Positions 16,101-24,172 of a stretch of DNA of 50,019 nt are shown piece after piece. The notes beneath the pieces were generated by a model. It did not search any database and was not told the DNA's origin. It saw only the letters and a list, made by a program, of their open reading frames with translations. The stretch is taken from positions 1 through 50,019 of the forward strand of contig JAIMBK010000016.1 in NCBI GenBank assembly GCA_023511535.1, in the 5' to 3' direction. Source of the stretch: Armatimonadota bacterium. GTDB taxonomy: Bacteria; Bacillota; Desulfotomaculia; Desulfotomaculales; Nap2-2B. Positions within the stretch are counted from its first letter, which is position 1, and each line of letters begins with the position of its first letter. Both the position numbers and the translations under genes were made by a program.

Positions 16101-16832
16101 ATGCCGGCGGACGATTGCGTCAAGACTCTGGCCGGTGAAGGGAAAAGCTATCAAGAGGCGCGGGCGCGGGCGCGGCAACTGGCCGCTATACTGACGAAAC
16201 AAAATACACAGCTTCTACGCGCGGCGCGACATGTCCTCGATATACTGTGCCCGGTACTGGAGGCGCGAGAGCCGTCGGACGAAATAATCAAGGCCGTAGC
16301 CGAACTTCGCCTTGCACTTCAAAGCGAATGGTTTGACAAGGCTTTGGATAGTATTCAATGCACTACAAATTTGCTTACAAGTCAATATCGCAAACTGTAT
16401 GAAGGTTTCCACAAGGAACGTTTCGGCGCCTATTCGGCAGCAATTGATGAGGTCAAAGGACTTCCGGAATGGGCACTGGTCGCTGACAATCCTGGGATTA
16501 ATAAAGCCCGGCTCAATGCCATTCTTATTCCTTTGGAAAACAAAGCCTGTGATCAGCTTGAGCTGGCTGACTATTCAGATGTCTGCCAGATCTGTCACGC
16601 CAACATCGCTCAGATGGAGTCTGAGATCGCTGCAGTGGATGCATTAAAGCTGCGGGCCATCCGCGAACTGCAGGAGCTGGCTGCGCCTGAAAAGAAAATC
16701 ATCCGGGTGCGGGTCTCCTCTGTCCTGGGAAACGTAATTGAAACCCCGGAAGATATTGAAGAAGCCATGGAACGACTCAAGGAGCATCTGATCAAGCTTC
16801 TTGCCGAGGACGCGCGCATCATTTTGGAGTAA
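13164..16832 (+). CDS. brxC: BrxC, large ATPase of the BREX system
   Basis: 1222 residues, ATG after GAGGGGGA. Walker A GFFGSGKS at residues 71-78 and a Walker B-like IFIIDEVGQY at about 264-273 place an AAA+ ATPase in the N-terminal third. The remainder is mostly helical with no other recognised motif, as usual for BrxC/PglY. BrxC is thought to act with PglX, PglZ and BrxB in the BREX complex; its ATPase is needed for defence. The length is normal for the family and the frame is intact. It begins 9 bases after brxB and is followed 6 bases later by the HEPN gene. Confidence 0.93.
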   Translation: MKTIRDLFSKPIDRRIEEVIKVDQSDEATVLEELQEYVITESIGDHFTTVYKAIAEAPAEPHEGIGIWISGFFGSGKSSFAKIVGYTVGGRIVCGKSSSQMIKEKACLELPKPQADALVAYLDLIEARIPTYAIIFDVSMDRGVRTANERITEIMYKALLRALDYAEDFDLAELEISLEADGLLDDFRKSFEAMHGKRWEERRKLGRAINEASSVLNKLDPRTYPSADSWAKSLGQGRADITPNLLAERAFELAGRRRPGQALIFIIDEVGQYVSRSVDKMLDLQAVVQAFGREGKNRVNRKQAIAPCWIVVTSQEKLNEVVDALDSRKIELARLQDRFPYPIDLKQSDISEVTSKRVLQKRPEAITLLRTLFNQHEGRLKALCTLERTGRNTEITRENFINLYPYLPYQIDLCIDIVSGLRLRRGAQRHIGGSNRTIIKQAQQMLVHPQTNLASRPIGDLVTLDLVYELLYAGNLLPTEVTREVDDVPARLPNDQMAYKVAKAIALLEVVTDLPRTPRNLAAVLHPRIDADSVLSDVSRALKSLEEAQIVRESEEGFKLLTIQEKNWDTVRRGLHPRPADRNWIKRELLQEVFADPSVRGYRYQNRKAFPLSLTIDGELVDGSGQIPLALLMADDPADFDSACEEARRASNEKRSELFWVCALTDEVHRQIEELYRSREMVSTHERLAAQGKLSPEEGSCLADEKVRRDRIHRTLRNKLAERIVAGAGFFQGVRKDASALGQTVAEIYARFRDDVIPALYPKFDLGNRPVRGDEAEKFLVAANLNGLPPVFYEEPDGLNLVIRQSGKAIPNLNAEICREVLDYLKREHSYGNKVTGKSLDAHFQGIGYAWERDVLRIVLAVLLRGGAIEVTHQGRKYRNHNDPACRQPFINNNAFRAASFSPREALDLKMLTDAARYYEAMTGNEVDIEESALAQAFQKLAADDRELIMPLINRMKATQLPGVEHLVEFQETIEGILEMPADDCVKTLAGEGKSYQEARARARQLAAILTKQNTQLLRAARHVLDILCPVLEAREPSDEIIKAVAELRLALQSEWFDKALDSIQCTTNLLTSQYRKLYEGFHKERFGAYSAAIDEVKGLPEWALVADNPGINKARLNAILIPLENKACDQLELADYSDVCQICHANIAQMESEIAAVDALKLRAIRELQELAAPEKKIIRVRVSSVLGNVIETPEDIEEAMERLKEHLIKLLAEDARIILE

Positions 16833-16838
16833 CTGGTT

Positions 16839-17690
16839 ATGGAAGCGCTTATATTATTTAATCAGAACTTTGCCGTCGCCGAGAGCTTGCTCCAGCTCTA
16901 CCAGCTTTTCCAAGGCCTGAGTCATGCAGAGCTTTCGGAACAACTGCATCTGGCGATCTGCGCCCACTGGAAAATTCCCACAAATACAGTTGTCCAACAC
17001 GCCAGCAACGACAGCGTGTCTGTTCTCGCACGTTCAACAACGAAAATCCCCGAGTCGCTGACCATAGATGGCGGTCTAGATTTTCTCCTTCGGCAGGCGG
17101 TTGTAGTTGCCTGCACGTGTATTGAGTCGTTTTTCTGGGATGCCTTGCGGGAGAACGTGCTCACGATCATCAAGGCGCGACGCAGCGGCGCAGATGACAT
17201 GCTGAAAAACATCACGCTTAAGCTTGGCGATTACATATCCATCCAGCAGTATGATGACCCGGACTTGCGATTACGTCAGATCATTCTCAAATATTTCGAA
17301 CGCGGGACCTTGTACGACACGAACTCAATTGACCGTATCACCCAGGTCATGACCGTAAGGAACTTCTGGACCGAGGTCCAAAAAATCTGTGGTGAAGACG
17401 CTTCATACTTAAAGCAGTTGGTTGGCGATTTGATTTACCGCCGTAACCAGATCGCCCATCGTGCCGATCGGCCCGGTGATGGCGAGGAAGCCGACGGACA
17501 CGGGCTTCGTCCCATTAATCTCTCCTGGACGAACGCGCGTGTTCAGGCAGCCAAGACGCTGGTGACCGCCGGGGCGGTGGTGATCCAGGCGGCGATCAAC
17601 CGCCTCGAAGCCGATATTCAGGCCGCTCGCGAGCAAGAGGAAGCCCAACGCCTGGCCCGGGAAACTGCTGCAAAAGGGGGAAACCCATGA
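16839..17690 (+). CDS. HEPN-domain protein inserted in the BREX operon
   Basis: 283 residues; GGAG about 10 bases before the ATG. All-helical. The motif RRNQIAHR contains R202-N-Q-I-A-H207, the Rx4H motif of HEPN ribonucleases. DLIYRRNQIAHRADRP and the upstream CIESFFWDALRENV fit the MAE_28990 / RiboL-PSP-HEPN-like group. HEPN proteins often cut RNA as toxins or defence effectors. Its stop overlaps the pglX start (ATGA), so it is translationally coupled to the methyltransferase and is a true part of the operon. It is not one of the six core type 1 BREX genes. Its activity is inferred; it could be an effector guarding the methylation status or only a scaffold. Confidence 0.8.
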   Translation: MEALILFNQNFAVAESLLQLYQLFQGLSHAELSEQLHLAICAHWKIPTNTVVQHASNDSVSVLARSTTKIPESLTIDGGLDFLLRQAVVVACTCIESFFWDALRENVLTIIKARRSGADDMLKNITLKLGDYISIQQYDDPDLRLRQIILKYFERGTLYDTNSIDRITQVMTVRNFWTEVQKICGEDASYLKQLVGDLIYRRNQIAHRADRPGDGEEADGHGLRPINLSWTNARVQAAKTLVTAGAVVIQAAINRLEADIQAAREQEEAQRLARETAAKGGNP

Positions 17691-20600
17691 ACCCGGAAAC
17701 TGTGAACGCCATCCACGATATGACGCTTAAGGCGCGTCAATTGTTGTTAACGGAGATAGGCGAACAACTCGAAGGTATCTATGGCCTCCTGCCCAACGGG
17801 CGGTTCATGCCGGCCACCGGCTACCCGGCGCTTGCGAGCAACCAGGGCGCCGCCCAGACCCGTCGTAGATTGGAGACATTGCTTGCGGAAGAACAGCAGG
17901 CCGGCATCGCCGCAAAGCAGGCAAGAGAGAAGCTGGTTAAAGAGGCCGCCTTCACCTGGCTCAACCGGCTGGTTGCCTTTAAGATGATGGAAGCGCACAG
18001 GCTCCTGCGTCAAACCGTCACGCGCGGTCAGGATTCCAACGGCTTCAAGATGTGGCTCACCGAGCCGGGAAATGAAGACCACTTGCGGGATTACGAAGCC
18101 GGAGACCTTCCGCAAGACGGCCTCGGTGAGGGTCCCCGCCAGCGGGCATACCGGCATTTTTTACTGGCGCAATGCGCGCGCCTGGCCCAAGAAGTGCGCG
18201 TCCTGTTTGACCCCGATAACCTGGCCAGCCGGCTGGCTCCCCGGCCCCAGGCACTGCGCCAAATGATCAGTTTGCTCAATGAGGAGCCGCTCCAGGAAGC
18301 GTGGCTGCCGGGGAATGAAGAAACTATAGGGTGGGTATACCAGGCATTTAACGCAGAAGAATTAGAGCAAGCTTTCCGTGAAGTGCGGGTGTCAAAGAAG
18401 AAATTCGAGGCCAGCGACATTCCTGCCGTTACTCAACTCTTTACACCGCGGTGGATAGTTCGCTTTCTGGTGGAAAATACGCTAGGCCGAATGTGGTTGG
18501 AAATGCACCCTGATTCCCAACTGGGTACAAGGCTGGAATATCTCGTGCCGAGTGAGGACCGTCTCCAAGCGCCTCTTAAATCGGTGCGCGAGATTACCCT
18601 GCTCGATCCGGCCTGTGGCACAATGCATTTCGGCCTGGTGGCCTTCGATCTGTTTGTTGAGATGTATCGTGAAGAGATGTTTAACGCGGGGAAGCCCGGC
18701 TGGCCCGAGAATCCCCCACTGGAAGACGAGAGCCAAATACCGGTAGCCATTATCGCCCACAATATCCATGGTATTGATATCGATCTACGGGCCGTTCAGC
18801 TCTCTGCATTGACGCTTTATCTCAAAGCCAAAACGCTAAATCCAAAGGCTTCTCTACGCAAAAGCCATTTGGCATGTGCCGATATCCACATGCTGGACGG
18901 CAACCGGTTGAAGGACTTCCTCGGACAGACCGGCCTTGAGAGACGTCCGATATACGGCCGCGTTCTCGCTGCCTTGCAGACCAGGCTAAAGGATGCTGAA
19001 CAACTTGGTTCCCTCCTCCATCTTGAAAAAGAAATACGAACTCTTGTGGAGCAGGAGCGCGCCCGCTATGAGCGTGAAGGGCGGCAGCTTGATCTCTTTG
19101 GTTGGTCAAATGAACAGTTTGAAACGGAAGCTGGAACGCGCGAGTTCTGGGAGAGGCTGGAGGTTCAGATTGGGCAGGCCCTCGATACATTTGCACGTGA
19201 GCGAATCGTTACCGGTAAAGACCAATCCTTTTTCGCCGGGGAAACAACTAAGGGGCTGCGGCTCCTGGAAATCATGTCGAGGCGTTACGACGTGGTTGTA
19301 ACCAACCCGCCTTACATGTCCGCCAGAAAGATGAATTCAACATTAAAAAGGCTGGTAAGCGATTCCTATCCATCCGGAAAGGGCGATCTATATGCCGCCT
19401 TTATTCAACGGTGTCTTCAGTTCACAAGGTACGGTGGCCGCGTTGGGATGCTCACCATGCATTCGTTTATGTTCATCAGCTCGTATGAGAACTTACGCTC
19501 TTACATTCGAGAGCGTGCCAGGATCACAACACTTGTGCACTCCGGCCCGGGTCTTTTCGCTGTGGGGAATCCCGGTACGCTGCAAACTGCTGCGTACGTC
19601 TTCTGCCGGGAGGAGAACGAACAGGTCCGCAACGACTCGGTGGGGACGTATTTTCGATTGGCGAAGGAACCTGACGGGGATACCAAGCGGCGGCGGTTTG
19701 AGCAGGCTCTGGCAAACCTCCGTGTCGGTAAACCCGACCCCGTAGTCTACCGCTACCGTCAGGGCGACTTCGACGCCATTCCAGGCAGCCCGTGGGTGTA
19801 TTGGATTACACCGGAGTTACGGCGATTATTTATAACGCTACCAAAATTGGATAAAATTGCTCAACCTCGGCAAGGGCTTGCAACGGCTGATAACTTCCGC
19901 TTCCTTCGCTACTGGTGGGAGGCAGGTGCCAGTGGGATCGCCTTCGCCTGCCGCAATAGTGAAGAGGCCAAGCAATCCGGCAAACGCTGGTTTCCCTATA
20001 TGAAAGGCGGTGGCTTCCGGCGCTGGTATGGGAACCAGGAATATATTGTTAACTGGTCTAGCGACGGTGCAGAGATAAAGAAGTTTGGGATTGAGAATGG
20101 ACGTATTGTTTCCCGTCCACAAAACACGGATTTTTACTTCCGCCGTGGCGTGACTTGGACCGATCTGACTAGTGGAAGATTCAGCGCCCGACTCTCGCCT
20201 GGGGGATTTGTATTTGATGTGTCCGGGTCCTCAGTTTTTCCCGATAATATCCCATTGGTGGTTGGCGTGATGAATTCCCAGTTCGCTCAGTATGCACTGA
20301 AACTGATCAACCCGACGGTTCACGTTCAAGTAGGCGACCTTGCCCGTTTACCCATTCCGAATTCGTCGAGCCCCTTACTGACCGAACTTGTAGACACGGC
20401 CATATCACTTGCCAGAAAAGATTGTCAAGAAGATGAAACCACCTACGACTTTACCGCTCCGCCTGCCTGGGAAGCCGGAATGGCGGACGTGACCCTGAGG
20501 CATCGCACGCTGGCCCAGGTCGAGTTGCGGATAGACGAAGAAGTTTATCTTCTTTACGGGATTTCAGACAAAGAACGTGAGGCTATTGAAGCTGAACTGG

Positions 20601-21535
20601 CTGGAACTACAACGAACGAGGCCGGCGATAATGACAACGGCGACTCAGAACCCGGTGAAGAAGATCTCGACACTGCCCAAGAGGTTCCGCTCACCCGCGA
20701 GGAACTGGCCCGCCGGTGGATCAGCTACGCCGTCGGCATCGTGATGGGACGGTTCCAGCCTGGAGTCGAAGGAGCCCTGGGGCGAGGTAGCTTTGCTGAA
20801 GACGTTGCGGCAAAGCTGAGGGATCTGGCCGATTCCGACGGCGTTCTTGTCCTTGACCCGGGCCATCCCGACGACCTGCCGACAAAGGTGCTGCAGGCCC
20901 TCCGGATCATGCTGGGCGACGAAGCGGCCGCCGGGGTTGTGTTCACAGGTACAGGCCGGCCGGGGAATCCGGAAGAAGAACTCCGGCGCTACTTTGAGCG
21001 CAGCTTCTTCAAGGAGCACATTCAAAAGTATCGCAAGCGCCCGGTGTACTGGCTTCTCCAGTCGCCACGGAAGACATACGGCGTATGGCTTTTCCATGAA
21101 AAGCTTACCGGGGACACGCTTTATCGCATCCGGGGCGAGCAGTACGTGGGATCGAAAATTAACCTGTTGGAGTCGCAGCTTGCCGATCTGCGAGAAAGAC
21201 GGCGCCACTCTGAGGGACGCGAACGGCGCTCGCTCGAAAATCAAATGGCCGGGCTGGAAGAGATTCTGGACGACATCCGGGAGTTTGCCCGGCGGATCGA
21301 TGCCGTCCTTCAGCGGGGCTACACGCCTCATCTCGATGACGGCGTGCTGATCAACATGGCTCCCCTGTGGGAACTGCTCCCCTCGTGGCAGGCTGAGCCA
21401 AAGAAGTGCTGGCAGGCCCTGGAGCGGGGCGACTACGACTGGTCGCACCAGGCAATGGAGTACTGGCACGGGCGGGTTCGTGAAAAGTGCAAGACGAACA
21501 AATCTTATGCGATCGCCCACGGATTGGTGGAGTAG
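17687..21535 (+). CDS. pglX: PglX, BREX adenine methyltransferase
   Basis: 1282 residues, ATGA overlap with the HEPN gene. SAM-binding motif I is DPACGTMHFG (residues 307-316) and catalytic motif IV is NPPY in VVVTNPPYMSARK (about residue 545), as in gamma-class N6-adenine methyltransferases. Target-recognition regions lie in the C-terminal half, which has an acidic linker (about residues 975-1000). PglX methylates the BREX motif on host DNA and is also needed to restrict phage. I saw no homopolymer tract that would suggest phase variation, and the frame is intact. The motif recognised cannot be predicted from sequence alone. Confidence 0.93.
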   Translation: MNPETVNAIHDMTLKARQLLLTEIGEQLEGIYGLLPNGRFMPATGYPALASNQGAAQTRRRLETLLAEEQQAGIAAKQAREKLVKEAAFTWLNRLVAFKMMEAHRLLRQTVTRGQDSNGFKMWLTEPGNEDHLRDYEAGDLPQDGLGEGPRQRAYRHFLLAQCARLAQEVRVLFDPDNLASRLAPRPQALRQMISLLNEEPLQEAWLPGNEETIGWVYQAFNAEELEQAFREVRVSKKKFEASDIPAVTQLFTPRWIVRFLVENTLGRMWLEMHPDSQLGTRLEYLVPSEDRLQAPLKSVREITLLDPACGTMHFGLVAFDLFVEMYREEMFNAGKPGWPENPPLEDESQIPVAIIAHNIHGIDIDLRAVQLSALTLYLKAKTLNPKASLRKSHLACADIHMLDGNRLKDFLGQTGLERRPIYGRVLAALQTRLKDAEQLGSLLHLEKEIRTLVEQERARYEREGRQLDLFGWSNEQFETEAGTREFWERLEVQIGQALDTFARERIVTGKDQSFFAGETTKGLRLLEIMSRRYDVVVTNPPYMSARKMNSTLKRLVSDSYPSGKGDLYAAFIQRCLQFTRYGGRVGMLTMHSFMFISSYENLRSYIRERARITTLVHSGPGLFAVGNPGTLQTAAYVFCREENEQVRNDSVGTYFRLAKEPDGDTKRRRFEQALANLRVGKPDPVVYRYRQGDFDAIPGSPWVYWITPELRRLFITLPKLDKIAQPRQGLATADNFRFLRYWWEAGASGIAFACRNSEEAKQSGKRWFPYMKGGGFRRWYGNQEYIVNWSSDGAEIKKFGIENGRIVSRPQNTDFYFRRGVTWTDLTSGRFSARLSPGGFVFDVSGSSVFPDNIPLVVGVMNSQFAQYALKLINPTVHVQVGDLARLPIPNSSSPLLTELVDTAISLARKDCQEDETTYDFTAPPAWEAGMADVTLRHRTLAQVELRIDEEVYLLYGISDKEREAIEAELAGTTTNEAGDNDNGDSEPGEEDLDTAQEVPLTREELARRWISYAVGIVMGRFQPGVEGALGRGSFAEDVAAKLRDLADSDGVLVLDPGHPDDLPTKVLQALRIMLGDEAAAGVVFTGTGRPGNPEEELRRYFERSFFKEHIQKYRKRPVYWLLQSPRKTYGVWLFHEKLTGDTLYRIRGEQYVGSKINLLESQLADLRERRRHSEGRERRSLENQMAGLEEILDDIREFARRIDAVLQRGYTPHLDDGVLINMAPLWELLPSWQAEPKKCWQALERGDYDWSHQAMEYWHGRVREKCKTNKSYAIAHGLVE

Positions 21536-21538
21536 GAC

Positions 21539-24157
21539 ATGGGTAAAGTCACTGACGAATTGATGGCACTCATCGCCAGGCAAGTTCAGGACCACGGAAT
21601 CGTTGTCTGGTACGATCCGGACCAGGCTTACGGCGAGGTTGTGGACCGGTTCAATTTACCGGAAACAACCGTAGTCCGTTTTGCGGGCAGTTTTTTCAGG
21701 CTCCGTTATCAGATCGAGCCTTTCCTCGAGTTTGTCGAAGAGGACGGCAGGCTTCGTCCCGGCCTTGAAACGCCGCCAAAGCTGCTGATCTACATACCAC
21801 TCGACCGTACAAAAACGCAGCACGCCATGATTGAAGCCGAAACGTCGGGGGTGGTCATGGAGCCGGGGGCGAGTCCGTGGCAACGCAACACGCGGCTGAA
21901 GGTGCTGGCGGAACGGGTCTTCAAACGCATCTCCCCTGACCGGGTGGACGCCGTCGTGGCTGAGGTGGAGGCAGGACGGCGGACGCTCGCCGAACTCGAT
22001 TGGCTCGCCGACCAAACCGGTGAGTTGGGAGCGATCAAGCTCATTTTCGGCAGAACTGCCGTTACCGAGGTCATACTGTTGTTTCTAAGCACAGATGAGT
22101 ATGACGAGGCGATCCTCGATAAGCACGCGCTGCCGGAACTTACCGCCCTGTGCGAAACAGACCTTGGCTTGCCCATAGATCCCGGCCGACCGATAGAGCA
22201 GGTACGGCGCCAGCTCTGCCGTTCGTTGCTTTTGGCTGAGCTTAAGCTCCAGATTCATACTGCAGGTGGTGACACGTCCAGGCTGGATGCCATCCACACA
22301 CCGGAGGCGGCCAGGCAACAGGAACAGCTCCGGGCAGTTTGCCGGAGTTGGCGCAACCGCCTTGATTTGAGGGAATCTTATGCTAAGTGGGCCGACAAAG
22401 TGCAGGCGGAGGCTCAAGTTTTTGGACTAAATCTGGACGCGCCGACTTTGGTATCAGTTGAGACTTTCCCGTGTGTAGAATCCTTACTCCTCGAATGGGT
22501 CGAATCTCAAATCCTCAATGGAAATATCGTTGATGCACTCGAAGTTGTGACCCGGCGAAAATCATCATTCTGGTCGCTCCAGGAAGGCGGGTACCGGCTC
22601 CGGTGGACGCTTCTCGAGATCGCCGCGCGGCTTTTTCTGGCCGCTGAACGAATCGAAGCGGAACTCAAAGCGATCAGGAAAAACGCCAACGCCATGATCC
22701 AGGCCTACACCAGGGGAATTTTCAGCGCCTCCGAAGAACCATCCGTTCCCTGGTGTATTCTCGACCAATATCACCGGCATCTGGAACATCGCTACGCCAT
22801 GCTTGATCTACAACCCTACGGCCGGCACACCAAACTCGAGAAGGTCATGCTCAATGCGCGTCGCCGGTATATTGACGTCGTTGGCCGGTGTGCGGAATCC
22901 TTTGCGAAGGCCCTCACCGCCGCGGACTTTAATGTGAGCGATGTGGAGGCACAGGACCATATCTTTCTTCGTCGGGTCCGCGCGCGCATGGCAGAGGGTA
23001 AAACAGCGTACATCCTTGTGGACGCGCTCCGCTATGAAATGGCCCTGGAACTGATTAATGGGTTTGGAGACGAATTCCAGGTGGTTATTTCCCCTGCGAT
23101 CGCTCAATTGCCTACAATTACCGAGGTGGGCATGGCCGCCCTGATGCCGGGCGCCGACGGCGGAATGGAACTCGTCGACGCCGGGGCGGGCAAGGTGGGA
23201 ATCCGGATTAATGATACACTACTCAAGGATCGCGTAACGCGTGTGAAGCATTTCGAATCAGAAGTAGCAGGTCGTTCGCTTGTCCTCAAGCTTAACGATC
23301 TCATGAAACCGACGAAGAAGCGGCAACAGGAGATTGCAGATGCTGACGTGCTGCTTGTTACATCCCGGGAAATCGACCGGCACGGTGAAGAAACAGAGGA
23401 CGAAGAGGAAGCCCGGCGCTTTATGGATGAAGTCCTGGAGAAGCTGCGCCGCGGTGTGCGCCGACTGGCCTTGCTTGGGGTGCGGCACATTATCGTTACA
23501 GCGGACCACGGCCATCTTTTCATTGATGAATTGGACGATGGGATGAAGATTGATTCGCCCGGTGGCCGGACGGTTGACCTGCACCCCCGCGTCTGGGTTG
23601 GCCGCGGGGGGAGCGCCGCACCCGGATACATCCGCATCAAAGCCAGCGAGCTTGGCCTTGCCGGCGACCTGGAACTCGCCTTTCCGCTCGGCCTGGCTTT
23701 TTTCCGAACACGGGGAAGCAGCCGCGGTTACTTTCACGGGGGTATCTCTCTTCAGGAGATGGTTGTTCCCGTCGCCGAAATTACGGTCAAGGATGTCCGT
23801 GCTTACGATAAAGGCGCATCAACGGTGATTCTCACTTTTGCCAAACCCAAAATTACGACGAGATTTTTTTCCGTGGAGGTACTTTACGTCGTTCAGGTAC
23901 TTTTTGGGGACGATACGAAGCGGGTCAGAATGATTGTTCGAACAAACCGGGCGGAGGTAGGTATAGCAGCAATGGCTGCGTATGGGTTCGAAGAGGGGAC
24001 CCAGGAAATTATCCTTGAAAAAGACCGCCCCAACGCCGTCACGATGATGCTGACCGGTGAGGTTGATGCCCCGGCGGTCTCCATCCATGTATTGGATGCA
24101 ACGACCCAGGTGGAACTCGCTGTTCTGAAGAACATCCCGGTAGAGATAAGCATTTAG
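21539..24157 (+). CDS. pglZ: PglZ, alkaline-phosphatase-fold BREX protein
   Basis: 872 residues, starting 3 bases after pglX with GGTGGAG upstream. The PglZ/alkaline phosphatase superfamily core is visible: AYILVDALRYEMA (about residue 495) with the metal-binding Asp, and IIVTADHGHLFIDE (about residue 655) with the distal Asp-His. The N-terminal half is the helical PglZ-specific region. PglZ is the defining BREX protein; it needs metal and is essential for both modification and exclusion. Length is typical of type 1. Confidence 0.93.
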   Translation: MGKVTDELMALIARQVQDHGIVVWYDPDQAYGEVVDRFNLPETTVVRFAGSFFRLRYQIEPFLEFVEEDGRLRPGLETPPKLLIYIPLDRTKTQHAMIEAETSGVVMEPGASPWQRNTRLKVLAERVFKRISPDRVDAVVAEVEAGRRTLAELDWLADQTGELGAIKLIFGRTAVTEVILLFLSTDEYDEAILDKHALPELTALCETDLGLPIDPGRPIEQVRRQLCRSLLLAELKLQIHTAGGDTSRLDAIHTPEAARQQEQLRAVCRSWRNRLDLRESYAKWADKVQAEAQVFGLNLDAPTLVSVETFPCVESLLLEWVESQILNGNIVDALEVVTRRKSSFWSLQEGGYRLRWTLLEIAARLFLAAERIEAELKAIRKNANAMIQAYTRGIFSASEEPSVPWCILDQYHRHLEHRYAMLDLQPYGRHTKLEKVMLNARRRYIDVVGRCAESFAKALTAADFNVSDVEAQDHIFLRRVRARMAEGKTAYILVDALRYEMALELINGFGDEFQVVISPAIAQLPTITEVGMAALMPGADGGMELVDAGAGKVGIRINDTLLKDRVTRVKHFESEVAGRSLVLKLNDLMKPTKKRQQEIADADVLLVTSREIDRHGEETEDEEEARRFMDEVLEKLRRGVRRLALLGVRHIIVTADHGHLFIDELDDGMKIDSPGGRTVDLHPRVWVGRGGSAAPGYIRIKASELGLAGDLELAFPLGLAFFRTRGSSRGYFHGGISLQEMVVPVAEITVKDVRAYDKGASTVILTFAKPKITTRFFSVEVLYVVQVLFGDDTKRVRMIVRTNRAEVGIAAMAAYGFEEGTQEIILEKDRPNAVTMMLTGEVDAPAVSIHVLDATTQVELAVLKNIPVEISI

Positions 24158-24172
24158 GGAGGCTACGTCATC

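Noticed and set aside
17687..21535. Phase-variable pglX
   Set aside because: No long homopolymer or simple repeat tract and no inverted pglX fragment or dedicated recombinase beside the gene was seen.
20645..21595. 316-codon open frame on the minus strand
   Set aside because: Antisense to the end of pglX, whose family motifs and operon position are clear.
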